A DNA stretch of 64,000 nt from Clavaria fumosa (lineage: Eukaryota; Basidiomycota; Agaricomycetes; Agaricales; Clavariaceae), in the NCBI GenBank assembly GCA_951802425.1, contig OX637805.1, forward strand, positions 1,984,001 to 2,048,000, given 5' to 3'. This document shows, in pieces, positions 22,791 through 33,869 of this stretch. The first letter of the stretch is position 1. Every line of letters begins with the position of its first letter. A program made the position numbers and the translations under genes. A model generated the notes under the pieces. That model did not search any database. It was not told the origin of the DNA and saw only the letters and a program-made list of their open reading frames with translations.

Positions 22791-24519
22791 TTGTTAGTGT
22801 GTTTGGGTGTTCTGGCCCATGCATTCCTTTCCTAATTTTCACTATGTTGACCTCCAGTTGCTCAGCCTCTTTCCAATACCCACACTCATAATGGACTCCT
22901 GAGAACTTTTCTTTCTGATCCACATTACTAATTGTACATGTTGTATTTTCCTGGTGCTTGCACATGGCAACAATGTGTTGTAGCAATGATTGCTGAAATA
23001 CAAAGGATGCACTATCCCCCTTAAATGTGATGGAGTTGCACACTAGCATCTCCACTATGTTCCATGTTGGCTGCCTCTCACTGTCAGGCAACCTTCCTTG
23101 ACACCATAGATGTACCAATGGATGCATGTTATATAATCTCCCAGGAGTACTCTTCACAAGTGAAAATGATTCCAGCAATTGAATTGCTCTCCTGAATGGC
23201 AGTAAATCCCAATGCCCTTCATTGTCAACCTGTAGTATCTTGGACCAATGCACAGAATGCCTTTTGAACTCCTTCCAATCTTGTTCAACACTGTCCTTCT
23301 CTACCATTGCTTCAGATGCATGTCTAAATATACCTTCTGGAATGTTGTCATGGTGGAGGAAGGCAAACACCTGCAACACAAGCATTGCACAAGATGCTGC
23401 TTGTGCATTGTCACTGTCACTTGTTGACAAAGCCCTGGCTTGAATCTCTTTAATGGAGAGTTCCCATGTCCCATAAACTGCTTGACCATAAGCAGATGCT
23501 CCTTTGAAAGAAGGATCATCCAATAGCTTATGGTGATGCTTCTGATAGATCCCAAGATATTCATCAAGTTCACATAGACCACTTGCAATGGATGCACCAG
23601 CCTGATCCACAGCAAGAGGCAAGCAGCACAAGGTCTTCACAATAGGAAGGGCTGCTTCCTTCAGTTCCGCAGAAGTCACATCACGGAAGGCAGCACTCAG
23701 AAGGAGTGAGACTGCCTCCTGATCCCGCAACTCTCCAACTTCAGTCCAAGCCTTAGAACCAACAACCTGCCGCATGCTAGGATTACGGCTAGTGATCAGG
23801 ATGTTGCCCTGGCTATATTTTGGCATGAACTGAAGGAGAATAGCAGGATCTCCTGCATTATCATACACTAGCAACCATTCCTGTGCGAGAAAAGATATCC
23901 ATTCGAGGACTGAATGTATCGAGTCTTGAACTCCAGATGCTTGGGCAGCCGAATCATTCGCAATGTCACGAATGGACTGCTGAGTCGTTTCAGCATTGGT
24001 CGCATCTATCCAGAAGACACGCCAGAACCTGTGGGGGTTGGTCAACAATGTAATGGTTAGACAAGACTGATGGCTCCGACGAACAGCTCTGGGTTTTCCT
24101 CAATGAATTTGAGACAAATTTGAGTCTTGCCAACACCTCCCATTCCATAAAGAAGAAAGAGCCTTCTCGAGTGCAATTGTCCTCGATGCATGCTGAAATG
24201 GGTATGCAACCTCTCGAGGTAACCTTCTCGTCCTGTGAAATTTGGGCTAAAGGGGGGCATTCGCTTGAATGTCATGTGTAAATCTCGAGGCGGAAAGGTA
24301 CGAAGACCCGGTGCTGTAATACTGTGTCAGCCAAACTTGGCGGGATGCTTGCTCACACTCACTTTGGTGAAGGTGAAAATGTTCGATACTAATGTTATTA
24401 GAACCAACATGTCCACCGGCGTCTGTAAGAGTTGGGGTGAGGAGACAGTGAGGAAGACAAAATTTGAACACACATATAGTCGCATGACTGTAATCTTGAT
24501 TCATGGGTGAGAACGACAT
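20206..24519 (-). CDS. NLR-type receptor: NB-ARC plus tandem TPR repeats
   Basis: Fungal STAND/NLR protein; relatives act in non-self recognition and programmed cell death. Exons 24519-24474, 24422-24363, 24313-24085 and 24028-20206 join in phase to 1385 aa. A short leader (SNNISIEHFHLHQ) leads to FTGREGYLERLHTHF, the P-loop GMGGVGKTQ, EENPELF-WRVFWIDA, Walker B WLLVYDNAGD, GNILITSRNP and CLPLAVDQAGASIA. After a helical linker come about 20 copies of a 42-residue TPR unit (GKYNEAEELELHVMEARKRL, then LGPEHPDTLTITANLASTYSAQ split here). I see no N-terminal effector domain. The final unit changes to NEAEKL and stop TGA, and the sequence meets an LTR 17 bp later, so the original C-terminus is probably lost. 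Donor of intron 3 is GTTCGT. Confidence 0.85.
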
Positions 24520-24821
24520 GCTAGTAGCGTTATCGATGCCTGCGAGAGATAGTATTTGCAAATGAGCTTGGCATTGATTATCTTATCATGAGAGGCTCAC
24601 GGCTTGTAGCTGAATGGTCTTCCACCTGCTCGCTATGCAGCGGCTATTGCTATCGTAGTCCAAATGACGGTGGGCAGAAGACGATGCTCGCGCTTATCGA
24701 TGGTGAGAGCCGAACCTCACTGTACAGCAATGATCATCGGTCATGTGCATTGTGCAGTCATGTGCAACGTACCCAGAATCACGTGTCTACTTCCCATCTG
24801 CAGGCGGAGCTGCTGGTTTGG
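24520..24821. other. Promoter side of the NLR and junction with duplicated DNA
   Basis: About 300 bp upstream of the NLR start. Nothing coding is recognised. The duplicated peroxidase 3' segment begins abruptly at about 24822. Confidence 0.35.
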
Positions 24822-25065
24822 GTTCAGCGGCACGGCGTTCAGGGTGTTCATCCTGATGGCGAGCCGCAGGCTGAAGAGCGACCGGTTCGTGGCGACAGAT
24901 TGGAATGTGGAGAGATACTCGAAGGATGGCGTGTGGGTGCAGGGCGGAGATATGAAGCAGGTGTTGAAGAGACATTATCCTAAACTTGGGAGTGTGCTAG
25001 ATGGGCTGGGTGGTCGGAATGTGTTTGCGCCATGGGAGACTCCAGCGAAATGCAACTTTCAGTGA
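24822..25065 (+). pseudogene. 3' fragment of alpha-dioxygenase-like gene
   Basis: Encodes FGFSGTAFRVFILMASRRL, KSDRFVATDWNVERYSKDG and HYPKLGSVLDGLGGRNVFAP, ending WETPAKCNFQ-stop. It closely matches the end of the gene at 26480-28332. Upstream exons are absent, so it is a truncated copy. Its last 30 codons keep the family-like reading LDGLGGRNVFAPWETPA, whereas the full-length copy is shifted there. Confidence 0.75.
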
Positions 25066-25430
25066 AGCACTTGGGCGTACGCTGCAATAACTACCGCTTT
25101 CCCTCTATGTGATGTGTTCCCCTTCTGCAAAGTCTACACGTCTACTAATCAGACGTTGCTTGGGACAGTAACCACCTTTTTTTCTTCTTCCTTCCTGCTG
25201 GTCTGTGGCTGATGTTCCCTCTGCGATGTTCGAAGCATACTGGATCATCTTCGTCACCAAATGCCACGGAGGAGCGTCGAGGAGAAAGGTAGTAGGCCAG
25301 AGTAGGTGAACTAGACATTGCGTACTGCTGTAGGTGGCATATATGGCTTGAATGAGATGGTTTATCTTGGATCATGCATCTTACAATAGCTGCAGCGGAC
25401 TGTGTATAACAATGCGATTCAGGACCATGT
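24822..25430 (+). repeat. Segmental duplication, copy 1
   Basis: About 600 bp matching 28077-28727: the peroxidase 3' end plus downstream non-coding DNA (shared blocks include GGGCGTACGCTGCAA, TTGCTTGGGACAGTAACCA and GAACTAGACATTGCG). Same orientation, 3.26 kb apart, with many substitutions and small indels, so it is not recent. Confidence 0.8.
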
Positions 25431-25551
25431 TGCGCATCAGTAATCATCACATGATGCCATAACTTGTCGCAGGCGATGACCAATGCGGCGGGCAGCGGCT
25501 TTGCACCGCGCTCACCGCGGCGTTCCTTTTTAAAACGCGAGCGTGTTGACA

Positions 25552-25988
25552 CGATGCCGCGGCGACAAGGGTTGTTGATGGTGCCCGACTCTTATTATTT
25601 ACGATTAACGCGCTTCTTTGGCAAAGTGTTTGCCGTCGCGCCGCATACGATATGCCGTGGCCCCAGTTCCTTGGGGCCTTTGGTTGGTGTCCTGTAGTGG
25701 TTCCCCTTGATTGTGATGATCTTTGCCAGGATCTTCATCGCTGTCTTGATTGTCTCTGTGCTGTCGTAAGAAAGTGACACCTCTGCTCATGTTCACACGG
25801 TATTGATAGCATTAGAGGATGAGGCTGCGCGCCAATACGGACTCGGAGAAAGCGAAGACGCGGCATGCGTAGCGAAGCAACTCAGGGGCGTGATGCACCT
25901 CGCGATGCACCATCCATTCTACAGCGCAGAAATCGGCACGACACTAGACGCGACGACGCTGACAGCATTACTGAATGAGAGGAGCTAG
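25552..25988 (+). CDS. Possible exons of an unrecognised gene
   Basis: An ATG at 25554 opens MPRRQGLLMVPDSYYLRL, then TRFFGKVFAVAPHTICRG, and stops at 25697. A second open block at about 25807-25988 (ALEDEAARQYGLGESEDAA, CVAKQLRGVMHLAMHHPFY) follows a TAG acceptor-like site and ends TAG. The protein-like composition suggests real exons, either of a small gene or of the start of the alpha-dioxygenase gene, but neither block matches a family I know. Confidence 0.3.
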
Positions 25989-26479
25989 AGCCCCTTGACC
26001 GCACTATTATAACCTGTCGCAGCGTGAGTGTGCGAGCCCGTAGTACAACCAAGATACACATACATAGCCTTCAGAAGAATGATCTGCTTGAACGCCATGA
26101 CTACAACGTGCAAGCCACTTTCCAATACAAACGCCAAACCCGCCCTGAAATGCAGGGTCGGTGTGACCCACGCCCCTTGCACAGTATGTATACTCAGACT
26201 AGTGGCATCAATGTTGCTCACATCACTACCCGTGAACCCCACAAACCCAGGCCGGCGCGATCTTATTCTAACTAGTAATGCCTGCACACCAAAAGGCAAT
26301 CAAAGCGCTTTCACACAACGGCGTCTATTGAATCGGCCGCCCACCGTATCGCCGCTGTCATGGTTGTCCCTGTGGTACCGTGATATGGGCTGCTCATGAG
26401 ATAAAAAGCCCACCTCATCAGAGACAGACCTTTTCCCCTACCCTGTGAGCTACCACCCCGCAACAGCGACAGCGATACC

Positions 26480-28332
26480 ATAACCCATCTGCCTTTCCTC
26501 GAACGCATCACCATCTGGTTCTTCAAACTCGTCAACAAGGTCATCGTATGGCACCATCTCCCCCACTGCTCGCTCGCGCTGCGGTACGAGCTGCGTGCCG
26601 AGAACCTACACGACACCTACCCCTCCGCCGCATCACAGGGCACTCCCGAGAGCGTCCCCCCGCCCGATCCGCGCTTTGTCGTCGCTCCCAGCTCTGACGG
26701 GCTGTACAACTTCCTCGAGCAGCCCCTCATGGGCTGCTCAGGCGCGCGGTTCGGACGGAATGTCCCACGCACGTACACCAAGCCCCCGCCCCCGCCCCCG
26801 CCCGACGATGCGGCGCTCCTCACGCCCAACCCGCGCCTCGTGAGCACCCGCCTCCTCGCGCGCACGACATTCAAGCCCGCGACAATCATCAACCTCCTCG
26901 CGGCGGCGTGGATCCAGTTCCAGGTGCACGACTGGGCGAACCACGAGAAGAGCACGAGCGAGACGGTGCGCATCCCTCTGCCGCAAGGGACAGCTGGACG
27001 GACCCGGAGATGGCGCTCCCTCGCTCGCACCCGGACGGGCCGCTCGACGACATGGACAGGAAGTATCCCGCGTACCGCAACCAGGAGACGCACTGGTGGG
27101 ACGCGTCACAGATCTACGGGTCGGACGAAGCGCGCACGACGCTCCTGCGCGGCGCAGCACCCGGCGGAAAACTTATCCTCGACGAGGCGCACCCTGCGGT
27201 GTATCTCCCCCGTGACGCGCAGGGTATCCCGCTCACGGGATTCAACACAAACTGGTGGCTCGGGCTCGAGCTGATGCATACGCTCTTCGCGCGCGAGCAC
27301 AACGCGATTGCCACGCACCTTGCGGAGCACCACCCCGACTGGAGCGCAGACCGCGTGTTCGACGTCGCGCGTCTTGTGGATTGTGCGCTCATGGCAAAGA
27401 TCCACACCGTTGAGTGGACGACCGCGATCCTGGCGCACCCGACACTGCAGATCTCGATGCGTGCGAACTGGTGGGGCCTCCTCGGCGAGCGAATCTACAA
27501 GCTCGTTGGACGCGTCTCGTCCAGCGAAGCAGTCAGCGGTATCCCCGGGTCTGCCGCAGAGCAGTTCGGCGCACCCTACTCGCTTACGGAGGAGTTTGTC
27601 TCGGTGTACCGGCTGCACCCACTAATTCCGGACGAGATTGCGTTCTCGACGGTTACGGACAAGGCGCACCGCACGACGCTCCCGATGGTAGAGGTCGCGT
27701 TCGAAAAAGCACGCACGCCGATGCAGGAGCCGCATTCGCTCTCATTCGCAGACGTGTGGTACTCGTTCGGGACGGCGTACCCGGGGGCGATAGCCACGCG
27801 GAACCACCCGCGTTTCCTGCGCGACCTGCGCACGCCGGACGGGCTGCACCTCGACATCGCGGCGGTCGACATCCTGCGCGACCGCGACCGCGGGGTGCCG
27901 CGGTACAACGCGTTCCGCCGGCTCATGCACATGCCGCCCGCGCGCACGTTCGAGGAGCTCGTCGGGAGCGGCGCGGAGAACGCGGCGCTCGCGGCGGAGG
28001 TGCGCGAGATATACGGCGACGACATCGAGGCGGTGGACCTGCAAGTGGGCCTGTTGTGCGAGCCAGCTCCCAAGGGGTTTGGGTTCAGCGACACGGCGTT
28101 CAGGGTGTTCATCCTGATGGCGAGCCGCAGGCTGAAGAGCGACCGGTTCGTGGCGACGGATTGGAATGTGGAGAGATACTCGAAGGAGGGGATGAAGTGG
28201 GTGCAGGACGGAGATATGAAGCAGGTGTTGAAGAGACATTATCCTGAGCTTGGGGTGTGCTGGATGGGCTGGGTAGTCGGAATGTGTTTGCGCCATGGGA
28301 GACTCCAGCGAAGTGAGATATGTGACAGTTGA
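26480..28332 (+). CDS. Alpha-dioxygenase-like haem peroxidase (frameshifted)
   Basis: Animal haem peroxidase superfamily, most like fatty-acid alpha-dioxygenases, which add oxygen at C2 of fatty acids. Blocks: IWFFKLVNKVIVWHHLPH, FGRNVPRTYT, NPRLVSTRLLARTTFKPAT, AAAWIQFQVHDW (distal haem His), WWDASQIYGSDEARTTLL, LMHTLFAREHNAIATHL, KIHTVEWTTAILAH and FVSVYRLHPLIPDEI, where Tyr and His three residues apart fit the catalytic Tyr and proximal His. The frame changes at a G run (26987-26989), where one extra G would join IPLPQG to DSWTDPEMALP. A second 1-nt difference near 28252 shifts the last 30 codons relative to the partial copy at 25000. The true start is not visible. It is either a decaying gene or one with two sequencing errors. 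Confidence 0.75.
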
Positions 28333-28727
28333 GATATAGTAGTATCGTTGTTTTTTAGCTCTGTTCATCATAAGCACTCGGGCGTACGCTGCAACAACTG
28401 CCGCTTTGATGTGTTCCCCTTCTGCAAAGTCTACATTTCTACTAATCAGAAGTTGCTTGGGACAGTAACCATCTTTTTTTCTCCTTTCCTGTTAGTCTGC
28501 AGCTGATGTTCCCTCTGCAATGTTCGAAGCATACTGGGTCATCTTTGTTACCAAATGCCACAGAGGAGTGTCAAAGAGAAGGTGAACTAGACATTGCGAC
28601 TGCTGTAGCAGCAACAGTAGGTGGCAGGTGGCTTGTATGGCTTGAATCAGATGGCTTATCTTGAGATCATGCACCTTACAACAGTGGTGGCAGACTTAGT
28701 ATAACAGTGTGATTCAGGACCACATTT
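28077..28727 (+). repeat. Segmental duplication, copy 2
   Basis: Counterpart of 24822-25430. It includes the last exon part of the dioxygenase gene and about 400 bp of downstream DNA. Similarity fades after GATTCAGGACCAC; 28730-28990 holds nothing I can assign. Confidence 0.78.
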
Positions 28728-28993
28728 TGTACAAGATGAGAGCAGTGCAGTGAGTTATTCCCTGCTTATTATAGCTGTTTTCAGCACACTTGGCAGACTG
28801 CACAAAACTCCCAAATTTCAAAGATGAATATAAGGTAAGATGTATTTATATAGCAACCTTATAGTAAATCATTAGGGCTACACAGCCATATTTTGCACTC
28901 CAGGATATGTTATATTAGGGGAGATATAGGTGAATCTGTGTGCAACAGAACCACAAAAGAAGCCCACTAAGTGTAAGATATGATGTCCAATTG

Positions 28994-30277
28994 TCACTCT
29001 CCTCCTTTGCTGAATATGGTTTTCACATCAAATTCCCAATAGATATCATCATCGTAGTCTGGGAGCCTCGGAGGTCCTTGGTGGTGAGGTCCTTGAGGTG
29101 TGCTTAGCCCTCTCAGCCTCTTTCGACAAAGGAAACAGTGGCTTGTGATTCTCAAAATGGTTGACATGTCACAGGGTGGGTACAATGTATTTGGATCCGA
29201 GTCATCCAACATTAGCACTCATGTGGATCCCTTGTAAAAATCCTGTTGTCCATTGTTAGAGGCCATGTCAGTGGCCAGTACTGGTGTCGAGGCTTGGGCC
29301 CTCTTTGCAATGTCTAGCTGATCATGTAGGTGTGCCATCTCATTCTCCATTTCTTCTTGTTCATTCTGCCCAGTGCTCATGGCTGCATACGAGGGGTTGA
29401 ATGATGCAAGCAAGGCTGGGTGTGAGGTAGGGTACGCAGGAATGGGGTATGGAGAGAAAGGGGGGTCGAGTACCCAGGGGGTGATCGCAATTGAAGGCAC
29501 TACCACTTCTGACTTGCTGGCAGGGAATCGGATGGCATTGAGGGGGCATTGAGGGGGCTCAGGGCACAACCACACAGGGTGGCCTACCTGGCCACAGTTG
29601 TAACAGATGAGTGGGCAACATGGTCCCATGCCTCAGCTCACATCCATTGGTGTGCCTTGCCTGGTGCCAGGAAGCCCTTGCCTGTTCCACTGTCCTGCAG
29701 GTGGTGCCTGTGTTGGTTGCTGTTGTTGTTGCTGTGGCTGCTGTTGCCACTGCACATGTCATTGTTGTTGTTGTTGGCCCCACTGGGCTGGCATCTGATA
29801 TATTGGTTGTGGCTGCCTTACACTGGAAAAACCTGCAAAGTCCTCATCTCCTTGCAGAGACTCTGTATCTTTTTCCTTGTCAAGTTGTTGCTCTGCTACA
29901 GCATGTAGCTTGGTCAGTAGTCTGTCCTGGAGAGTGTGCCACTCAGAGGAATGCACAATTGATAATGGGTTGTTTCATGTAGGGTCCTGCAGTATGAAAA
30001 TCCTCCTTGTTGCAAAGTGATACTGTGGCACCAATTGCACTGCTTCGGAATGTCTCAGGTAATGGAATCCTTCATAGTTTTGATAAGGCATGCTTGGTGG
30101 TGTCAGTTGTTTGAAATCAGTTTCTGTATCCAGGGCCTTCCTCCTGACAGATTGTTTGTATGCAGTCCAAAAATGCACCAGTTCATCTTCTCTGAATACA
30201 CAAGTCTGTTGTGTTCGAGGAAGTGGGGTTGTGCTCAGCTGGACAGGAGCAGAAAGCATTGTGATTAGAAGTAACAA
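28994..30277 (-). pseudogene. LTR-retrotransposon Gag with CCHC knuckle, four in-frame TGA
   Basis: From ATG near 30259 a single frame runs leftwards for about 420 codons, interrupted only by TGA at 29975-29977, 29759-29761, 29633-29635 and 29219-29221. It has an N-terminal helical part (FREDELVHFWTAYKQSVRRK), a Gln-rich stretch, a zinc knuckle (CYNCGQVGHPVWLC; the knuckle His is present but its spacing to the last Cys is 5) and a Pro-rich tail ending DIYWEFDVKTIFSKGGE. There is no other frame damage. A missing pol suggests truncation after gag. Each TGA could be a former CGA codon. Confidence 0.65.
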
Positions 30278-30289
30278 CCTAAGGAAGGG

Positions 30290-31042
30290 TAGCTACTGGT
30301 ACAGTCATTTATATACTACAAGGGGATGACTCGTAATGAGTCATAAGGCATGGGAAACATGTGGGCGAGGCAGTGCATAGTATGAGTCACAAATGAGCAT
30401 GGGAACATGAGGCTGTGAAAGGGGGAAGGCATGTGGAGTGTGACATGGGGAAAGAGGGTTGTGTGCATGGGGTGAGGGGAGAAGCAAAATGTGTGATGAG
30501 TAGGGGGGTCACATGATGAAACTCTCACAACTACGCCCTTTGAGCTTGGGACCATAGTGATTGATAGGTCTTGTCTCACTTGGTGACCTTGACAACACCA
30601 AGACATACTCTGCTTTCTTCTAACTCATCCTCCACACTCATACAAACTTGCATGCCTAAGTATTTTCCTTCACTCATCTTGGTACTGATTCCTCAAACCC
30701 TGCAGGTTCCCCCATCAGTCAGCAAAGTCATTGCCTTCACCAACCTACTTCTCGACACCATCACAACCACTTGCAACCTTCTCAGCAACATCCTCTCCTC
30801 TTTAACTTGTCTATTTCTCCTTCTATGCTTCATCTGTCAACTTGGCAACCTTCTCAGCAATGTCCTCCCCCTCCCAACTTGTCTTTTCTTGTTTCTACCC
30901 TTCGTCAAACATCTTCTTGACCTTCCAGGACCAAGTATTGTTGGTTATCCTTAACAGTTGATTGGTCTTAGCAAGTTCACAGGACTGGTCACCAATGAAT
31001 CAACCTTTGGCACCATTCATGAGATGGGACAAGCCCTAACAA
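30290..31042 (-). mobile_element. LTR between pol and gag relics
   Basis: In minus orientation it begins TGTTAGGGCTTGTC at 31042, preceded by a polypurine tract (CTTGAAGAGGGGGCTCAT) at the end of the pol relic. It runs to just before the gag start, with ATATATA-like sequence near 30310. Its left boundary is uncertain. It shares sequence with 19840-20189. Confidence 0.5.
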
Positions 31043-31054
31043 TGAGCCCCCTCT

Positions 31055-31429
31055 TCAAGGCTCAGCATCATGACCAGCCAATTTCACTTTCTCAGGATCT
31101 TTGTGGAAGAAGTCCTGAAGCAGCAGTGTGATGTTGGTGAGGTTCCTGTGTGATTCCCAGGTGTTTTCTTCTACAGGGTAGATACACTCTCCATTCTCTG
31201 AGGGACCATATGACTGTGAGGAATTCCTTGTCATAGACATCATAGTTCTTCTCATCAGCAGTGAGGGCCTTGGAGATACTGTATAGTCAACAGGTCTCCA
31301 AGTTTCATCTGCTTGCTGCTGGGAGAGCACTCCACCTGTAGCAAGGTTGCTCACATCCATTTCTACCTTCCATTTTCCCATGTCCTGGGATAGAGTGAGG
31401 ACTGGGGCTGACATAAGGGCTCCTTTCAA
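31055..31429 (-). pseudogene. Ty3/Gypsy relic: RNase H fused to chromodomain by internal deletion
   Basis: One 124-codon frame starts in the RNase H region (KGALMSAPVLTLSQDMGKW, KVEMDVSNLATGGVLSQQQ) and then passes straight into the chromodomain end (YPVEENTWESHRNLTNITLL, FFHKDPEKVKLAGHDAEP). The RNase H core, integrase and linker are missing. The C-terminus is very similar to the chromodomain at 52043-52330, so both belong to one element family. Confidence 0.7.
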
Positions 31430-31445
31430 GTCCAGGAATGCTGTG

Positions 31446-31720
31446 TCCTGTTTGTCAGGACTGCTTACCTAAGCCACTATAGCAAATGCTGAAGCCAATA
31501 GCCAATGGCAAATAGTGAAGTCACATGACCACATGCATGCCTACCTGCAACCTTTCATTTCATGACCTTTCATGACCTTGATGCAGTTATGAGTTAGTTG
31601 ACCAGTCACCTGGTCATGTCACATGTGACAGTCACTGATCTGCTGCAGTACATCCAAAGCAAACCCCATCACCATGTCTTCACAAGCCAGGGTGCAAGTA
31701 GTCCTGTCAGGATGGCTTAC
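31446..31720. mobile_element. Two LTR-like ends in tandem
   Basis: TGTCAGGACTGCTTACC at 31446 truncates the pol relic, and a second start TGTCAGGATGGCTTACA lies at 31702. Both match the edge at 14611 (TGTCAGGACTGCTTACC) and, inverted in part, the LTR edge at 52031. Orientation is ambiguous because GCTTACCTAAGC is nearly palindromic. Confidence 0.4.
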
Positions 31721-33128
31721 ATAAGCCACCCAATCATGGTTGCTGAGGAGCTGGGAAAGGTCACATGATCCAGGCCTTTAGTGTCACATGATCCAGAGGG
31801 CCTGAGCATGGGAATGCCAAGGCTCTGAGTATATATACCTTCACTTTTCCCTTCTTGTACCCTTTTCCCCTTATGTTCTTCTACCTGACAAATTTGAATA
31901 GCAATCTGTCTGTGGTTGGTAATGGAGATTGAGGAACCAATCTGCACCAGAGACAATGGAATAAGCAGTGGCCCTTCCCAGCACTGGTAAAGGGATGCCC
32001 CTGTTGAGAAACAGTCTGCAAAAGTAACTAATATTTCATTAGGAGGGCTTTTAGGGACCTCCTTCAGATTGAGGAGGCCCCAGAGGATGCAGATATGAAG
32101 ATTCATTGCTCTCTATCAATACTTATTGGTAAGTACATTTTGGCAATGATGAAACAGATAAGGAGACACACCTGAAGCTCTCCAACATTATCTGGCACCT
32201 CCAAGGGTAAGATATGGTGCAAATGACTTGCTGGTTTTGCAACCAGCTGATCCTTCTTCAGTGTCATGGGAGTTGGTGAGCCCTCCCTGGTGTTTGCATG
32301 GCTTCTTGGCAGCTTTTCAGTAGTTAATGCCAGAGCCATTGACATCTTATTGGCAGCAGTAGGGTGCTTCAATGAGCAAAGGTTGGCTGAGTTGAGAACT
32401 GGCACATGCAGGTGGTGACAGACTTGAGTACAGGCTGTAGCCAGCATAGGAGAGGTCTCTGATGGCTCAGGACTATGGATTTGGGCTTCAGGTGACTCCA
32501 TAGTTGTTTCTTCCCCTATCATCACAGTCCTGAATGTGCATCAGGCATAGCTGGATGCTGGCTGAAAACAGACAATGTACCAGAACTTTGTTCAAGTTCA
32601 TCAGACAAATCCTGAAGCTTGGCCTGGAACTCTTGTTCATGTCTCTGCCAAGCTTCATCACAAGCCTGGAGTTCCCAATGATAGGCTTGTTTGGTTTTGT
32701 TTATCTTGGATTGGACCACATTTTCAGGTGCTGCCAAAAGTTGAGGGTCAATGGCCTGAAGAAAGCCAAATATAGATGGTGGATAGGAGGGCTGACCATT
32801 GGTCATCACAGCAGAAAGTTGGATGCAGTAAGCAAGGTGACACACTTGAATCAACATGCCTGAATCAACACATGTAATGCACAATACATTGCAACCACAA
32901 AATCTAAGTATCAGACCAAATCTCATTTTTACACTGTAAATACACTAGGTGATAACAGGAGCAATATGCTGTACATCTACTTGGCACAAGGGTACACAGA
33001 GAACTGTAATAGTATATGGGCCTGCAGAAGTCAGGGTATGGAGTGTGAGTCATTGTCAGGCTTGTGACAGCAAAACCCCTTTGGTGTGCAAGGGTAGAGT
33101 GAAGTGTCTGTTCAGTTTCTAATGCTAA
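31721..33128 (-). other. Repeat-derived DNA with unassigned minus-strand frames
   Basis: Three open minus-strand frames (31717-32106, 32103-32525, 32522-32926) abut with 4 nt overlaps and read as low-complexity protein; the right one has a charged helical part (KINKTKQAYHWELQACDEAW, QEFQAKLQDLSDELEQ). They could be one gag-like gene broken by frameshifts. No family recognised. Confidence 0.3.
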
Positions 33129-33395
33129 TCAATAGTCCTGTTGGACTTGTCTCTCTATATGCAGGGAATACTCCTGCAGTAGCTGGAGTGTCTGGTAATA
33201 GGTCTGTGGGTTGGCTCTGAGTAGCTGGTCCTTTATCCAAGTCCTTGTGTACCTCTGGTAATACTTGAACTGATAGAGGTTCTGCTCAATCGATGGGTGG
33301 CTGGTGAAACTCTCAGGAGGGATGACTTGCGACCTTAAAGGCGGGAAGATAAATCCTTCCAGTACAAAGTTCTCAGCAGTGACGTTTGCTGTCAG
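33129..33395 (-). pseudogene. Gag-like fragment without start codon
   Basis: An 88-codon open frame without ATG: LTANVTAENFVLEGFIFPP, then SFTSHPSIEQNLYQFKYYQ, then TWIKDQLLRANPQTYYQTL and LLQEYSLHIERQVQQDY-stop. It is amphipathic and helical, like Gag capsid segments. Directly upstream (33396-33420) is an acceptor-like CTAAG. Identification is tentative. Confidence 0.35.
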
Positions 33396-33624
33396 ACTTA
33401 GTTGAGTTCTCTCAAGTAAGTGTATAGATGAAAAGATCGAAGCTAGGGTACATGTGGGCTAGTCCCAGGTCTTATATACTCTAGCTATGGGCTGTACATG
33501 ATGGATGAGTCATTGATTAAATATCAGAGTTGATGGATGATTGGGAAAGCTGTGTGCTTGCACTGGAATGCTGAGTGTGAGCAGTGCCGGTTCTTGTTGG
33601 AAATCTTATGATGATGATGTCATC

Positions 33625-33816
33625 AGTGATCGAGTATGGTCCCTGCTTCGATGCATTACATCATGGTCAGCTGCATCTGATCTTGTTGGGGATTAGATCA
33701 GAGGATCAGATGATCCATGATCAAGCTGCTCTGAGTCATGATCGTTTGATCGACTGACATGATGTAGTGATTGAGTGAAACTGATCTTTGATCAGAGATC
33801 TTCTTAGGGGTGATCG
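33625..33816. repeat. GATC-dense segment
   Basis: About a dozen GATC tetranucleotides within about 190 bp, mostly as TGATC or GATCA, making the region rich in short self-complementary words. No clear terminal repeats or target duplication. It may be the core of a degenerate MITE. Confidence 0.45.
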
Positions 33817-33869
33817 TGATTGGTGGATAGGGGCTCTGCCCAATCAAGGTCGAGATCAGCCTGTAGTGG

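Noticed and set aside
20879..22891. Long plus-strand open frames (290 and 334 codons) over the NLR repeats
   Set aside because: They are antisense to the TPR array; uniform 126 bp units without antisense stops make them open. The minus strand has clear NB-ARC and TPR motifs.
25145..25552. 135-codon minus-strand frame
   Set aside because: It lies over duplicated non-coding DNA; the counterpart at 28370-28730 does not keep the frame.
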